Origin: Nitrospiraceae bacterium
GTDB taxonomy: Bacteria; Nitrospirota; Thermodesulfovibrionia; UBA6902
Direction: 5' to 3'
Assembly (NCBI GenBank): GCA_003599025.1
Contig: QZIL01000032.1
Location: 1-44,842, forward strand
DNA length: 44,842 bases
Under the pieces are notes generated by a model. The model did no database searches and was not told the DNA's origin. It saw only the letters and a program-made list of their open reading frames with translations. Positions 15,986-24,525 of this stretch are shown here, one piece after another. Numbering within the stretch: the first letter of the stretch is position 1; each line of letters begins with the position of its first letter. The translations under genes were made by a program, and so were the position numbers.

Positions 15986-17542
15986 ATGATGCCTGAACCG
16001 ATTTCCTTTGGAGAGCTTGATATTGAAGTAGTCGCACAGATGGAGGAGGCCAAAGTCGCACCTGATCCCGAAACTCCCTTCAGGATCGCTATCCTCGGTG
16101 ATTTTAGCGGAAGATCAAACCGGCAGATTCTCGACAATGACCTGGCTGACCGGAAAGCCGTACTTGTAGACAGAGACAACATAGACGAGGTATTAAAAAG
16201 ACTCAAGGTCGAAATTATTCTCCCTGTCATGGGAAAGGGTTCTCCACCTGTCCGCGCCTCATTCTCAGAAATTGAAGACTTTCACCCGGACCACCTCTTT
16301 GAAAGGCTCGAAATATTCGGGGCGCTGAGAGACACACGGCAGACAATGAAAGACCCTGAGTCGTTCGCATCTATGGTCAGGGAGTTCCAGGGTAAAAAAG
16401 CTTCATCCGGACAGCCCAAAAAAGACACCGCCCCGTTGCCCCCCCCTGATAAAGGGGGGATTAAGGAGGGGCCAACAACCGGCAGTCTTCTTGATCAGGT
16501 CCTCGAAGAGACAGAGAGCACTGCCCCGAAATCCGGAGAACTGCGGGGAACATCTGAATGGGACAACTTTCTCCGGCAGATAGTCCAGCCCCATATTGTA
16601 CCGGACATAGAACCCCAGCAGGCAAAGATGCTCGATGCAGTTGATGCAGCAACAAGCGAAATGATGCGCATGGTCCTGCACCACCCGGATTTTCAGGCAC
16701 TTGAGGCAGCATGGCGGACGGTCCACTTTCTGGTATCAAGGGTGGAGACCGATGAAAACCTCCAGCTGTACCTTATCGATATATCAAAAGACGAACTCGC
16801 TGCAGACCTATGCAAAGCAGTGGACCTGCGTTCAACCGGGACGTATAAACTTCTTGTTGAACAGACGGTCCACACCTTTGGCGGTGACCCCTGGTCAGTA
16901 CTGACCGGCAATTACTATTTTGACAATGGTGATTCGGACATCAACCTGCTTGGACGCCTTGCAAAAATAGCATGGGCCTCAGGCGCCCCGTTTTTAGCAG
17001 GCGCAGGCGAAAAAATACTTGGATGCGAGTCCCTGTACAAGACCCCTAACCATGATGACTGGCAGAAAATAGAGGAGAGCAGAATCTGGACTGCCCTGAG
17101 AGGCCTTCCTGAAATCGAATATCTCGGCCTCGCCCTTCCGAGGTTTCTGCTCCGGCTTCCTTACGGTCCAGATACTGACCCGGTTGACAGCTTTAATTTT
17201 GATGAAATGCCGTACGCCTCAATCCACAACCTGTACCTCTGGGGCAATGCTTCAATAGCCTGCACGTACCTGATTGCCGAGGCATTCAGCCGTAATGAAT
17301 GGAACCTTAAACCGGGCTCAATACTGGACATTGAAAACCTGCCGCTGCATTTATATAAGGAGGCCGGTGAACCAAAGACAAAACCCTGTGCCGAGGTCGT
17401 GTTTACGGAAGAGACCGCTGAAATGATTCTTGAAAAGGGCATCATGCCGTTATTGTCATTTAAAAACCAGGACCGGGTAAGACTGGCACGCTTTCAGTCC
17501 CTGGCTGATCCGCCGGCTAACCTTGCAGGACGTTGGGGGTAG
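15986..17542 (+). CDS. TssB-TssC fused T6SS sheath protein, shortened at the C-terminus
   Basis: 518 residues. Residues ~30-140 match the small sheath subunit TssB (RIAILGDFSGRSNR, RKAVLVDRDN, SEIEDFHPDHLFER). A linker follows, then from about 215 the large subunit TssC (MVLHHPDFQALEAAWRTVHF, LPRFLLRLPYGPDTDPV, NLYLWGNAS). The protein stops at FQSLADPPANLAGRWG, just where canonical TssC enters its C-terminal handshake domain, which is absent. TssB and TssC normally form the contractile tail sheath as separate proteins. About residues 150-163 (PLPPPDKGGIKEG) are translated from a palindromic repeat. AAGGAGGGAGG precedes the start. It may be an accessory or minor sheath-like protein. Confidence 0.8.
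   Translation: MMPEPISFGELDIEVVAQMEEAKVAPDPETPFRIAILGDFSGRSNRQILDNDLADRKAVLVDRDNIDEVLKRLKVEIILPVMGKGSPPVRASFSEIEDFHPDHLFERLEIFGALRDTRQTMKDPESFASMVREFQGKKASSGQPKKDTAPLPPPDKGGIKEGPTTGSLLDQVLEETESTAPKSGELRGTSEWDNFLRQIVQPHIVPDIEPQQAKMLDAVDAATSEMMRMVLHHPDFQALEAAWRTVHFLVSRVETDENLQLYLIDISKDELAADLCKAVDLRSTGTYKLLVEQTVHTFGGDPWSVLTGNYYFDNGDSDINLLGRLAKIAWASGAPFLAGAGEKILGCESLYKTPNHDDWQKIEESRIWTALRGLPEIEYLGLALPRFLLRLPYGPDTDPVDSFNFDEMPYASIHNLYLWGNASIACTYLIAEAFSRNEWNLKPGSILDIENLPLHLYKEAGEPKTKPCAEVVFTEETAEMILEKGIMPLLSFKNQDRVRLARFQSLADPPANLAGRWG
16437..16473 (+). repeat. In-frame palindromic repeat inside the sheath-fusion gene
   Basis: CCCCCCCTGATAAAGGGGGG followed by ATTAAGGAGGGG, the same unit type as at 21829 and 24485. 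It is read in frame as PLPPPDKGGIKEG and lies in the linker between the TssB and TssC parts. Confidence 0.8.
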
Positions 17543-17547
17543 CAACC

Positions 17548-17690
17548 TCCCCTAACCCCTCCTTGGTAAGGAGGGGATAAACTAATTCTCCCCTTACCAA
17601 TGGGAGACACATGATCGGTACAATAGACACAAGACAGGTATGTCGGATCGAGCTAATTCTCCCCTTACCAAGGGGAGACACAGAGGGGTT
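17548..17690 (+). repeat. Cluster of three palindromic repeat units
   Basis: Unit 1 is a perfect hairpin, CCCCTCCTT-GGT-AAGGAGGGG (17556-17576), 13 nt after the sheath-fusion stop. Units 2 and 3 (17582-17611 and 17653-17682) are 30-nt direct repeats with one difference, each containing CTAATTCTCCCCTTACCAA. The right edge supplies the TAA stop of the - strand methyltransferase gene. Unit 1 could also stop transcription between these convergent genes. Confidence 0.8.
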
Positions 17691-19185
17691 AATCTATTCC
17701 CGGCGGCAAAAGGAATCCCTGTTGAACAAGATGTCTGACAATACTGCAAAAAGATCCTTTAATCTTTTCCGGTTCTGCCTGAAGGGACTGCGCCATTTCA
17801 TTCATCAGCTCACTAATTTTTCTCCGGCCATCGCAATTGATGAGCATGTTTGCAATGTAGTGATCAATATTCCCTGAATAAGAAAGGCCCTTTGCCAGAC
17901 TTATCCGGACAGACTCATCAAGCCAGCCTTCTGGTGTTGGTTTTGAACGGCGTTCCAGGCGGGCCTCAGGGGATACGCAGAACTCAGAATCAAGAAGTAT
18001 CGAATCATCCGCTGCTGTTTCGAGGAAATCACGCAGCCCAAAGCCGCGTACAATCGCATCCCCGCACGGCCCATCCATCCTCTCGGGCGCATCGTCGGCC
18101 CGGAACCAGCTGGCCCGGCCTTCTGAACGGCGCATCGTTATCAGGCCCGCGCCCATGGAAGAAATTCCATGTGATTCATAATAGTCCATCCATTTTTCAA
18201 ACTGCTCCGGGAACAGGCCGGGCTCGGATTTCTCCGTGTGCCTTATCCATGTTTGTGCATACGTCTCAGCATCAAGTGATTCCGAACGCAGCACCCATGC
18301 ATCACACCCTGTTCCGTCGAACCACTTGTGCAGCCTCTCTTTCCAGTCCTGCCCGCGAAGCTCCGCCCAGTTGCACAGTATCTGACAATAACCCCCATCA
18401 TTCAGGAACTCAGGGACCCGGCCCACAATCTTCCGGGTAATCTGGTCCCCTTCCATTCCTCCGTCGCGATAGATATACCGCGCTTCAGGAGAGATGACAA
18501 ATGGCGGATTGCTGACAACAAGATCGAATTTATGACCTTTAACCGGCCCGAACAAGTCGCCTTCAAGACACTGTACGTTTGATAAACTGTTAAGCTTCGC
18601 ATTGAATTCTGCAAACCGCACTGCCCTAGGATTAAGGTCCGCAGCTATCACACTTCTGCTGTGTCCTGCTGCGAGGAATGCATGGATGCCGCAGCCTGCA
18701 CCAAGGTCAAGCGTCATCCGGGACGGTTTCCGCACGGTAAGGTTTGCTAGCGTAAGGGTGCTGCTGCCGATGCCCATTACATAATTTGTTCTTGAATCAC
18801 TCTGAAGCATGCACGGAAGGTCAAATGTTATATATAAATTCTTATAAGGCATTAACTTGACAGCCGCGGTCATAAAGTTGCCGTCAACCTTTACTATGCC
18901 TGCTTCAATCAGGGCTTGAGGTTTTAGCGGATGAAAAGCCTCTTTGACTGCTTCTGTATCACACTCTGTTTCAATCAGAAACAGCCGGATAAGCGTATTT
19001 AGAGCTGAGCGGTCCTTTGTCCGGCGGAGGAGCAGCTGCACATCAGTCCCCTTCATGGACGGGAAATCCTTTACCCCGATGACTTCGAGGACACCCTTAT
19101 CGGTATAGCCTGCTTTTTCAAGTACGTCCCGCAGACGTGCATAGTCATCAGTATCTTTGAAGGTCAATTCTGAATGATGCAACAT
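17689..19185 (-). CDS. SAM-dependent methyltransferase (HemK/MTS-like)
   Basis: About 498 residues. A central Rossmann methyltransferase domain has the SAM motif LDLGAGCGIHAFLAAGHS, the acidic AADLNPRA and the catalytic-type NPPF motif used by amine- and glutamine-directed methylases (PF05175-like). A non-catalytic N-terminal domain of about 150 residues and a C-terminal domain of about 170 residues flank it; the last part (RRKISELMNEMAQSL) resembles a winged helix. I choose ATG 19185 with AAAGAG just upstream over the GTG at 19203. The substrate is unknown. It is convergent with the T6SS sheath gene and divergent from vgrG, so it need not belong to the system. Confidence 0.78.
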   Translation of the reverse strand: MLHHSELTFKDTDDYARLRDVLEKAGYTDKGVLEVIGVKDFPSMKGTDVQLLLRRTKDRSALNTLIRLFLIETECDTEAVKEAFHPLKPQALIEAGIVKVDGNFMTAAVKLMPYKNLYITFDLPCMLQSDSRTNYVMGIGSSTLTLANLTVRKPSRMTLDLGAGCGIHAFLAAGHSRSVIAADLNPRAVRFAEFNAKLNSLSNVQCLEGDLFGPVKGHKFDLVVSNPPFVISPEARYIYRDGGMEGDQITRKIVGRVPEFLNDGGYCQILCNWAELRGQDWKERLHKWFDGTGCDAWVLRSESLDAETYAQTWIRHTEKSEPGLFPEQFEKWMDYYESHGISSMGAGLITMRRSEGRASWFRADDAPERMDGPCGDAIVRGFGLRDFLETAADDSILLDSEFCVSPEARLERRSKPTPEGWLDESVRISLAKGLSYSGNIDHYIANMLINCDGRRKISELMNEMAQSLQAEPEKIKGSFCSIVRHLVQQGFLLPPGID

Positions 19186-19333
19186 ATTCGTCTCTTTCTG
19201 CACTGTAATAAACTCTAAACCACCCGGAAATTTATTTCAACGGGAATGTTTTTTGCCTTGCAATTTTATTGTAATCTGATAAAATACATTCTGTCACAGA
19301 CTGACTCTGATACTGATAATCGGGCGTAATAAA

Positions 19334-19481
19334 TAGAGTCTGTTTATAAACTTTGAATTAAGTCGTCATTCCCGCAAGCGAAACGCGTCGGGAATCTTCT
19401 TTGGAGAAGGATTCCGGACAGACTCGGACCGAGTCAAACCGACCGGAATGACAGACAGATAGTATTTATAAACGGACACTA
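19334..19481. mobile_element. MITE-like element with 17-nt terminal inverted repeats
   Basis: The ends are TAGAGTCTGTTTATAAA and TTTATAAACGGACACTA, inverted copies with two mismatches. Inside is a nested inverted pair, GTCATTCCCGC... and ...CCGGAATGAC. No coding frame is present. It occupies the gap between the methyltransferase and vgrG (19186-19573), where I see nothing else certain. A related element with the same ends lies at 40511-40679. Confidence 0.72.
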
Positions 19482-19573
19482 AATCACCTGTCAGCGACTG
19501 CGCCGGTTGATGATATGTCAGGACAGCCAGTTTTCACACCAGACAATTTATAACCCTTCAATGGGAGAAGACT

Positions 19574-21787
19574 ATGGCCTTTACACAGGATAATAGATCT
19601 ATCTTTATTGACACCCCGCTGGGAAAAGATGTCCTCCTGCTCGTCAGATGCTCAGGTACAGAGGAGATATCTTCCCTCTTCAGCTTTGAACTCGAAATGC
19701 TCTCGGAAAACCACAGCATCGCGTTTAAGGACATTATCGGCAAGAACGTGACCGTTTCTATCTTGCTTGCAGACGGAAGCAAGAGGTATTTCAACGGCAT
19801 AATTTCCCGCTTTTCGCAGGGCCGGGGCGGAGGTGAGGCAGGCGGAGACGTGCGTTTTTCCAATTATACGGCAACAATGGTGCCGTTTTTCTGGCTACTC
19901 ACCAGGACCTCGGACTCAAGGATATTCCAGGGGCTTTCAGTCCCTGACATCGTAGAGAAGATATTAAAGGAAAAAGAGGTCCTCGATTATGAGATCAAGC
20001 TCCACGGCAGCTATGATAAAAGGGACTACTGCGTGCAGTACAGGGAAACAGACTTTAATTTTGTATCAAGGCTCCTCGAAGAAGAAGGCATATATTACTT
20101 TTTCAGGCACGAAGACAAAAAACATGTACTGGTCATCTCCGATGTCCCTGATGAGCACAAGGCCTGCCCTGGTCAGGAGACCGCCCGTTATCAGATAAGC
20201 GCCGGCGGCCAGCTTGAAGAAGACATGCTCACAAGCCTCGACATCGCACAGGAAATTCGGGTCGGCAAGTACACCCTCAAAGACTTTAATTTTGAGACTC
20301 CCTCCACCGACCTGAAAGTTGAAGTCCCCAGTCAGCAGGCCGTGGGTCCCGGAGAACGTGAAGTATATGATTATCCCGGAGGATACGGCAAGAGGGCTGA
20401 AGGGGACAGGCTGGCCAACATCCGTATGCAGGAGGAAGAGGCAGCTGTCACGACCATAAATGGCTCAAGCAACTGCAGGGCCTTCACAAGCGGCTTCAAA
20501 TTTGACCTTAAAGACTATTACAGGGACGACATGAATAATAAGTCCTTTGTCCTGACTTCCATATATCATGAAGCAGTCCAGGCATATGTATCTGGTGAAG
20601 AGGAGCAGGGACTGTCCTATGGCAATAATTTTTCCTGCATCCCCTTTGAAATACCGTTTCGACCCCGCAGGCGTACTCCAAGGCCTGTTGTGGAGGGAAT
20701 ACAGACAGCCATTGTCGTAGGCCCGAAGGGTGAGGAGATATATCCTGATGAACATGCTCGCGTGAAGGTGCAGTTCCACTGGGACAGGGAGGGCAAGAAC
20801 GATGAAAACAGCTCCTGCTGGATCAGGGTGAGCCAGTTATGGGCCGGTGCCGGATGGGGTGCAATGTATATCCCGCGTATTGGCCATGAGGTTGTTGTCG
20901 ACTTTATCGAAGGTGATCCGGACAGGCCTCTTATAACAGGCCGTGTCTATCACGGCTCCAACAAACCGCCCTATTCTCTTCCGGGTGAAAAAACCAAAAG
21001 CACGATTAAATCGGACTCCTCCCTTGGTGGTGGTGGGTCGAACGAGTTCCGCTTTGAGGACAAGAAGGGCAGTGAAGAAATATTCCTGCACGGGCAGAAA
21101 GACTGGACCATCGCGATTGAGAACGACAAGAACCAGACAGTAGGTCATGACGAAACACTTAGCGTAGGGAACAACCGCACGAAATCGGTCGGGGTTGATC
21201 AGAGTGAAACCATCGGCTCCAATAAAACCATCAATGTCGGAGCAAATCATAATGAGACCATAGGTGCAAACAAGACAATGAACATAGGTGCTAACCATAC
21301 GGAAACCATAGCCGCCAACATGAGCCTGACCGTAGGTAGCAATCAGGCTGAAACCATTGCTGTTGCCAAGGCCCTTACCATCGGCACCGCGTATCAGGTG
21401 ACTGTCGGTGCTGCAATGAACGAAACGATCGGGGCGCTGAAAACTGAGGAAATCGGTGCTGCCAAAATCGTCAATGTCGGTGCAAGCAGCAGTGAAAATA
21501 TCGGGGCAAACAAATCGGTTGAAGCAGGAGGCAACATTTCAGAAAGCGCCGGAAAAGACGTCAGTGTTACATCAGGCAAGAAGATGTCCCTGAAGGCTGG
21601 GGATGATTTTTCTGTATCAGGGGGCAAAAAAGGCGTCATTGACATCAAAGACCAGATCACGATCAAATGCGGCAGTGCATCAATTACAATGAAGAAAAAC
21701 GGGGACATCACTATTGAAGGAAAAAACATAAATGTCAAAGGCTCAGGCAATATTGTAATGAAAGCAAATAAGATCATGGAGAATTAG
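19574..21787 (+). CDS. vgrG: T6SS spike protein VgrG (TssI)
   Basis: 737 residues. The N-terminal gp27-like part contains LLVRCSGTEEISSLFSFELE and YCVQYRETDFNFVSRLLEEE. The gp5 OB domain has HARVKVQFHWDREGK and RIGHEVVVDFIEGDPDRPLI. After about residue 500 follows a long needle of repeats with ETIG, NVGAN and TIGANKT spacing, then DUF2345-like sequence. VgrG trimers tip the Hcp tube and carry effectors. No extra C-terminal enzyme domain is visible, so cargo is likely bound non-covalently through the genes that follow. GGGAGAAG precedes the start. Confidence 0.95.
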   Translation: MAFTQDNRSIFIDTPLGKDVLLLVRCSGTEEISSLFSFELEMLSENHSIAFKDIIGKNVTVSILLADGSKRYFNGIISRFSQGRGGGEAGGDVRFSNYTATMVPFFWLLTRTSDSRIFQGLSVPDIVEKILKEKEVLDYEIKLHGSYDKRDYCVQYRETDFNFVSRLLEEEGIYYFFRHEDKKHVLVISDVPDEHKACPGQETARYQISAGGQLEEDMLTSLDIAQEIRVGKYTLKDFNFETPSTDLKVEVPSQQAVGPGEREVYDYPGGYGKRAEGDRLANIRMQEEEAAVTTINGSSNCRAFTSGFKFDLKDYYRDDMNNKSFVLTSIYHEAVQAYVSGEEEQGLSYGNNFSCIPFEIPFRPRRRTPRPVVEGIQTAIVVGPKGEEIYPDEHARVKVQFHWDREGKNDENSSCWIRVSQLWAGAGWGAMYIPRIGHEVVVDFIEGDPDRPLITGRVYHGSNKPPYSLPGEKTKSTIKSDSSLGGGGSNEFRFEDKKGSEEIFLHGQKDWTIAIENDKNQTVGHDETLSVGNNRTKSVGVDQSETIGSNKTINVGANHNETIGANKTMNIGANHTETIAANMSLTVGSNQAETIAVAKALTIGTAYQVTVGAAMNETIGALKTEEIGAAKIVNVGASSSENIGANKSVEAGGNISESAGKDVSVTSGKKMSLKAGDDFSVSGGKKGVIDIKDQITIKCGSASITMKKNGDITIEGKNINVKGSGNIVMKANKIMEN

Positions 21788-21788
21788 A

Positions 21789-22331
21789 ATGAAAAAGTTT
21801 CTTAAAGAAAATAAGGGCACTCCCTTCAACTCCCCCCTTACCAAGGGGGGAATAAGGGGGGTAGTTGTTGAGCAGATTGACGGAGTCCGCATTGGAAAGG
21901 TCATTGATGTTGATGATAACGGGAGGGTCTTCATTGACTTCGCAGGAAATCCTCATGGACTGGTATCAGCACGTCATACGAGTTCAGTTAACCTGGATGC
22001 GCTTTGCAAGGCGGCCTCTTCCGGGCAGGACGTTTTGCTTGTATTCGAAAACAGCGATCCGCTGCGGCCGATTATAATTGACACGATTTCATCATGCAAT
22101 ACGGGGACGGCCCGGAAAGAGGATATAAATTTAAAAGTTGATGAACTGAGTGATATCAAGATTGACGGGAAAAAGATGACCTTCGACGCCGGAGAACAGA
22201 TTGTTCTCAAATGCGGCAAGGCAAGCATCACCCTCACAAAAGCCGGGAAGGTCATTATACGCGGGGCATATCTGTTGAGCCGATCATCCGGTGTCAACCG
22301 CATCAAGGGCGGCTCGGTGCAGATCAATTAA
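21789..22331 (+). CDS. DUF6484-type VgrG-associated protein
   Basis: 180 residues, starting 1 nt after the vgrG stop. The core (about residues 28-110) with GVRIGKVIDVDDNGRVFIDF and GLVSARHT matches the DUF6484 proteins found beside vgrG and DUF2169 genes; the rest has short beta repeats ending SGVNRIKGGSVQIN, like a needle extension. It may cap or extend the VgrG needle. Residues ~13-25 (NSPLTKGGIRGV) come from a palindromic DNA repeat. The real protein may once have begun after this stretch. Confidence 0.72.
   Translation: MKKFLKENKGTPFNSPLTKGGIRGVVVEQIDGVRIGKVIDVDDNGRVFIDFAGNPHGLVSARHTSSVNLDALCKAASSGQDVLLVFENSDPLRPIIIDTISSCNTGTARKEDINLKVDELSDIKIDGKKMTFDAGEQIVLKCGKASITLTKAGKVIIRGAYLLSRSSGVNRIKGGSVQIN
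21829..21863 (+). repeat. In-frame palindromic repeat in the DUF6484 gene
   Basis: CTCCCCCCTTACCAAGGGGG with a trailing AATAAGGGGGG. It is translated as NSPLTKGGIRGV. Same family as the units at 16437 and 17548-17682, here near the N-terminus. Confidence 0.8.
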
Positions 22332-22349
22332 CTCTCTTTTTTAGCAGAC

Positions 22350-23459
22350 ATGGACCTTCTTAATGCAACTAAAATGAAGTGTGGCTATACGATGGGCATA
22401 CAGCCTGATGGCAGGGAGTTTCTTGTTGTTGCTATAAAAGGCACCTTCAACATTCCTGCCAGGGGGGAAGCTGTTCAACTCGCTGAAGAGCAGGTCCCGC
22501 TTGTCGAGGCCGATACTTATACCGGAGAACCGGGTTTCTCTTCGCCTGTATACGAAAGCGATTACCCCTTGCGTAAACCGTTCTGTGATGTCCTGCTGCA
22601 CGGCAGTGCTTATGCACCAGGGGGAAAGCCGTCGGCAAAGATGACCGTTTCACTGAAAGTCGGTCCAATGTCAAAGTCATTTAACGTTGTCGGGCACCGC
22701 TTCTGGAAAAAGGGGCTTATCTCAGTCAGTGCTTCCAGTCCGAAACCTTTTACTGTTATGCCCATATCATACGACAATGCCTTTGGCGGGTTTGATAAAA
22801 CCCATAAAGACCCGTCAAAACATAAAGCCTTTCTTATTAATCCTGTCGGCACCGGCTTTCATGACAATCTGAAAATGGAGTTCATAGAGGGCAAGCCGCT
22901 GCCAAATACAGAAGAGATAAAAAATCCGGTAACCAAACCAAACGGCAATTATCTGCCCATGTCATTCGGACCTCTGGCGAGAGGATGGCTGCCCCGTTAC
23001 AAACTTGCGGGGACATATGATCAGAACTGGCTCGACAATATATTCCCGTTTCTGCCGCCGGATTTTAATGACTCTTATTACCAGTCTGCTCCTGTTGATC
23101 AGCAAATGCCCTACCCTGCCGGCGGTGAAGCAGTTGTCCTGACCAATCTGACCCCTGAAGGCAAAACAGGATTTACTTTACCCAGAATAGACATGCCTGT
23201 TGAATTCAGATTGAAAAATCATGAGAGCAAACATGCAGCAGGATTGATAGATACGGTCATTATTGAGCCGGACATGAAGAGGTTTATGATGACCTGGCGT
23301 GCATCACTGCCGCTTAAGAGAAACATGTTTGAAGTCGCCCAGGTAATTGCTGGGAAGATGCCGAAGGCCTGGTACAGGGCGCGTGAGCTTGGAAAGACAT
23401 ATTATCCATCATTGCGCGAACTCGTAAGGTCGCGGGCAGCAGAACGTGAAGAGGTATAG
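22350..23459 (+). CDS. DUF2169 T6SS cargo-delivery protein
   Basis: 369 residues, cytosolic. The N-terminal FLVVAIKGTFNIP and the ESDYPLRKPFCDVLLHGSAY region, followed by NAFGGFDKTHKDP and FGPLARGWLPRY, are the DUF2169 signature (PF09937). Members lie between vgrG and PAAR-like effector genes and are thought to help place cargo on the spike. It is followed 6 nt later by the KS-like gene. Confidence 0.85.
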   Translation: MDLLNATKMKCGYTMGIQPDGREFLVVAIKGTFNIPARGEAVQLAEEQVPLVEADTYTGEPGFSSPVYESDYPLRKPFCDVLLHGSAYAPGGKPSAKMTVSLKVGPMSKSFNVVGHRFWKKGLISVSASSPKPFTVMPISYDNAFGGFDKTHKDPSKHKAFLINPVGTGFHDNLKMEFIEGKPLPNTEEIKNPVTKPNGNYLPMSFGPLARGWLPRYKLAGTYDQNWLDNIFPFLPPDFNDSYYQSAPVDQQMPYPAGGEAVVLTNLTPEGKTGFTLPRIDMPVEFRLKNHESKHAAGLIDTVIIEPDMKRFMMTWRASLPLKRNMFEVAQVIAGKMPKAWYRARELGKTYYPSLRELVRSRAAEREEV

Positions 23460-23465
23460 GGAAGC

Positions 23466-24479
23466 ATGAAATTATCCATTATCGCATCCGGGATGGTGAC
23501 AGCAATCGGACTGAACGCCCCCGCGTCCTGTGCAGCGATCCGCTGCGGCATCAATAATTTTCAGGAAACACGGTTCATGGATAAAGGCGGCGAATGGATC
23601 ATGGGAAGTGAAGTCCCGCTGGAGCAGCCATGGCGGGGCAGGACAAAGCTTGTTAAACTGGTAACGCCTGCAATCCGGGAATGTCTTGATGCTGCCGGCA
23701 ATATCAAAACTGAAACGATTCCTCTCCTTTTATGTGTTGCTGAAAAGGAGCGGCCAGGCAGACTGGAGGGCCTTGACGATCAGCTCATGCAGGAAGTGCA
23801 GGCGGAATTAGGAATCAGCTTTCACGAGGGTTCCGCTACAATTTCAAACGGGCGTGTAGGCGGAGTTGTTGCCATGAAGCAGGCGCTGGAGCTGATCAAT
23901 CGGGGCAACGTTCCATATTGTATAATTGCAGGAGTGGATTCGTTCCTCATAGGGGGAACATTGTCTGCATATGAAGAAAGGGAACGGGTACTTACAAGCA
24001 GGAACTCAAATGGTTTCATTCCGGGAGAAGCCGGAGCGGCCGTTCTTCTTGGTCCCGGCAGACAAACTGAGCGTGCCGGTATGTCCGTATTGGGGATAGG
24101 TTTCGGCAGGGAAGAAGCGACAGTTGAATCTGAAAAGCCGCTGAGGGCTGATGGGCTTGTGCAGGCCATAAGGGAATCCATGTCGAGCGCAGGAGTAAAA
24201 ATGGTTGAGCTGGATTACAGGATAACTGATATCGGCGGTGAGCAATACTATTTTAAAGAAACCACTCTTGCAATGAGCCGTATTCTCCGGGACTTCAAGG
24301 AGGACTTTGATTTCTGGCATCCGGCGGATTGCATCGGCGAAGTGGGCGCTGCCATGGTCCCCTCTGCATTAGGAATTGCCATATCAGCTGCAAGAAAAGG
24401 GTATGCACTTGGAGATAAGGTACTTTGTCATTTCGCTAACGACAGCGGTGAACGCGCCGCTATGATTTTGACAAGCTGA
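23466..24479 (+). CDS. Ketosynthase-fold protein lacking catalytic residues
   Basis: 337 residues with thiolase/beta-ketoacyl-synthase-type sequence: MVTAIGLNAP near the start, IIAGVDSFL, GFIPGEAGAAVLL and IGEVGAAMVPSALGIA. The three catalytic positions appear replaced: the Cys of NACASG is Arg in SNGRVGG (~residue 127), the His of NAHGT falls in DIGGE, and the second His (TGHLGAAG) is Glu in IGEVGAAM. It is therefore unlikely to condense acyl chains. Located between DUF2169 and the DUF4150 effector, it probably acts as a scaffold or adaptor. Confidence 0.75.
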   Translation: MKLSIIASGMVTAIGLNAPASCAAIRCGINNFQETRFMDKGGEWIMGSEVPLEQPWRGRTKLVKLVTPAIRECLDAAGNIKTETIPLLLCVAEKERPGRLEGLDDQLMQEVQAELGISFHEGSATISNGRVGGVVAMKQALELINRGNVPYCIIAGVDSFLIGGTLSAYEERERVLTSRNSNGFIPGEAGAAVLLGPGRQTERAGMSVLGIGFGREEATVESEKPLRADGLVQAIRESMSSAGVKMVELDYRITDIGGEQYYFKETTLAMSRILRDFKEDFDFWHPADCIGEVGAAMVPSALGIAISAARKGYALGDKVLCHFANDSGERAAMILTS

Positions 24480-24484
24480 ATGGT

Positions 24485-24518
24485 TTTCCCCTCTAATAAG
24501 AGGGGATTAAGGGGCGTG
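24485..24518 (+). repeat. Palindromic repeat between the KS-like and effector genes
   Basis: CCCCTCTAATAAGAGGGG followed by ATTAAGGGG, ending 7 nt before the next ATG. Same family as 16437, 17548-17682 and 21829. It lies where the ribosome-binding site of the next gene should be, and no strong purine-rich site is otherwise visible. Confidence 0.72.
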
Positions 24519-24525
24519 TTAATTT

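Noticed and set aside
17582-17682. CRISPR array from the 30-nt direct repeats
   Set aside because: Only two copies; the unit is internally palindromic and belongs to a dispersed repeat family; no cas genes.
23466-24479. Active fatty-acid or polyketide ketosynthase
   Set aside because: Catalytic residues are replaced, and no acyl carrier or ketoreductase genes are nearby.
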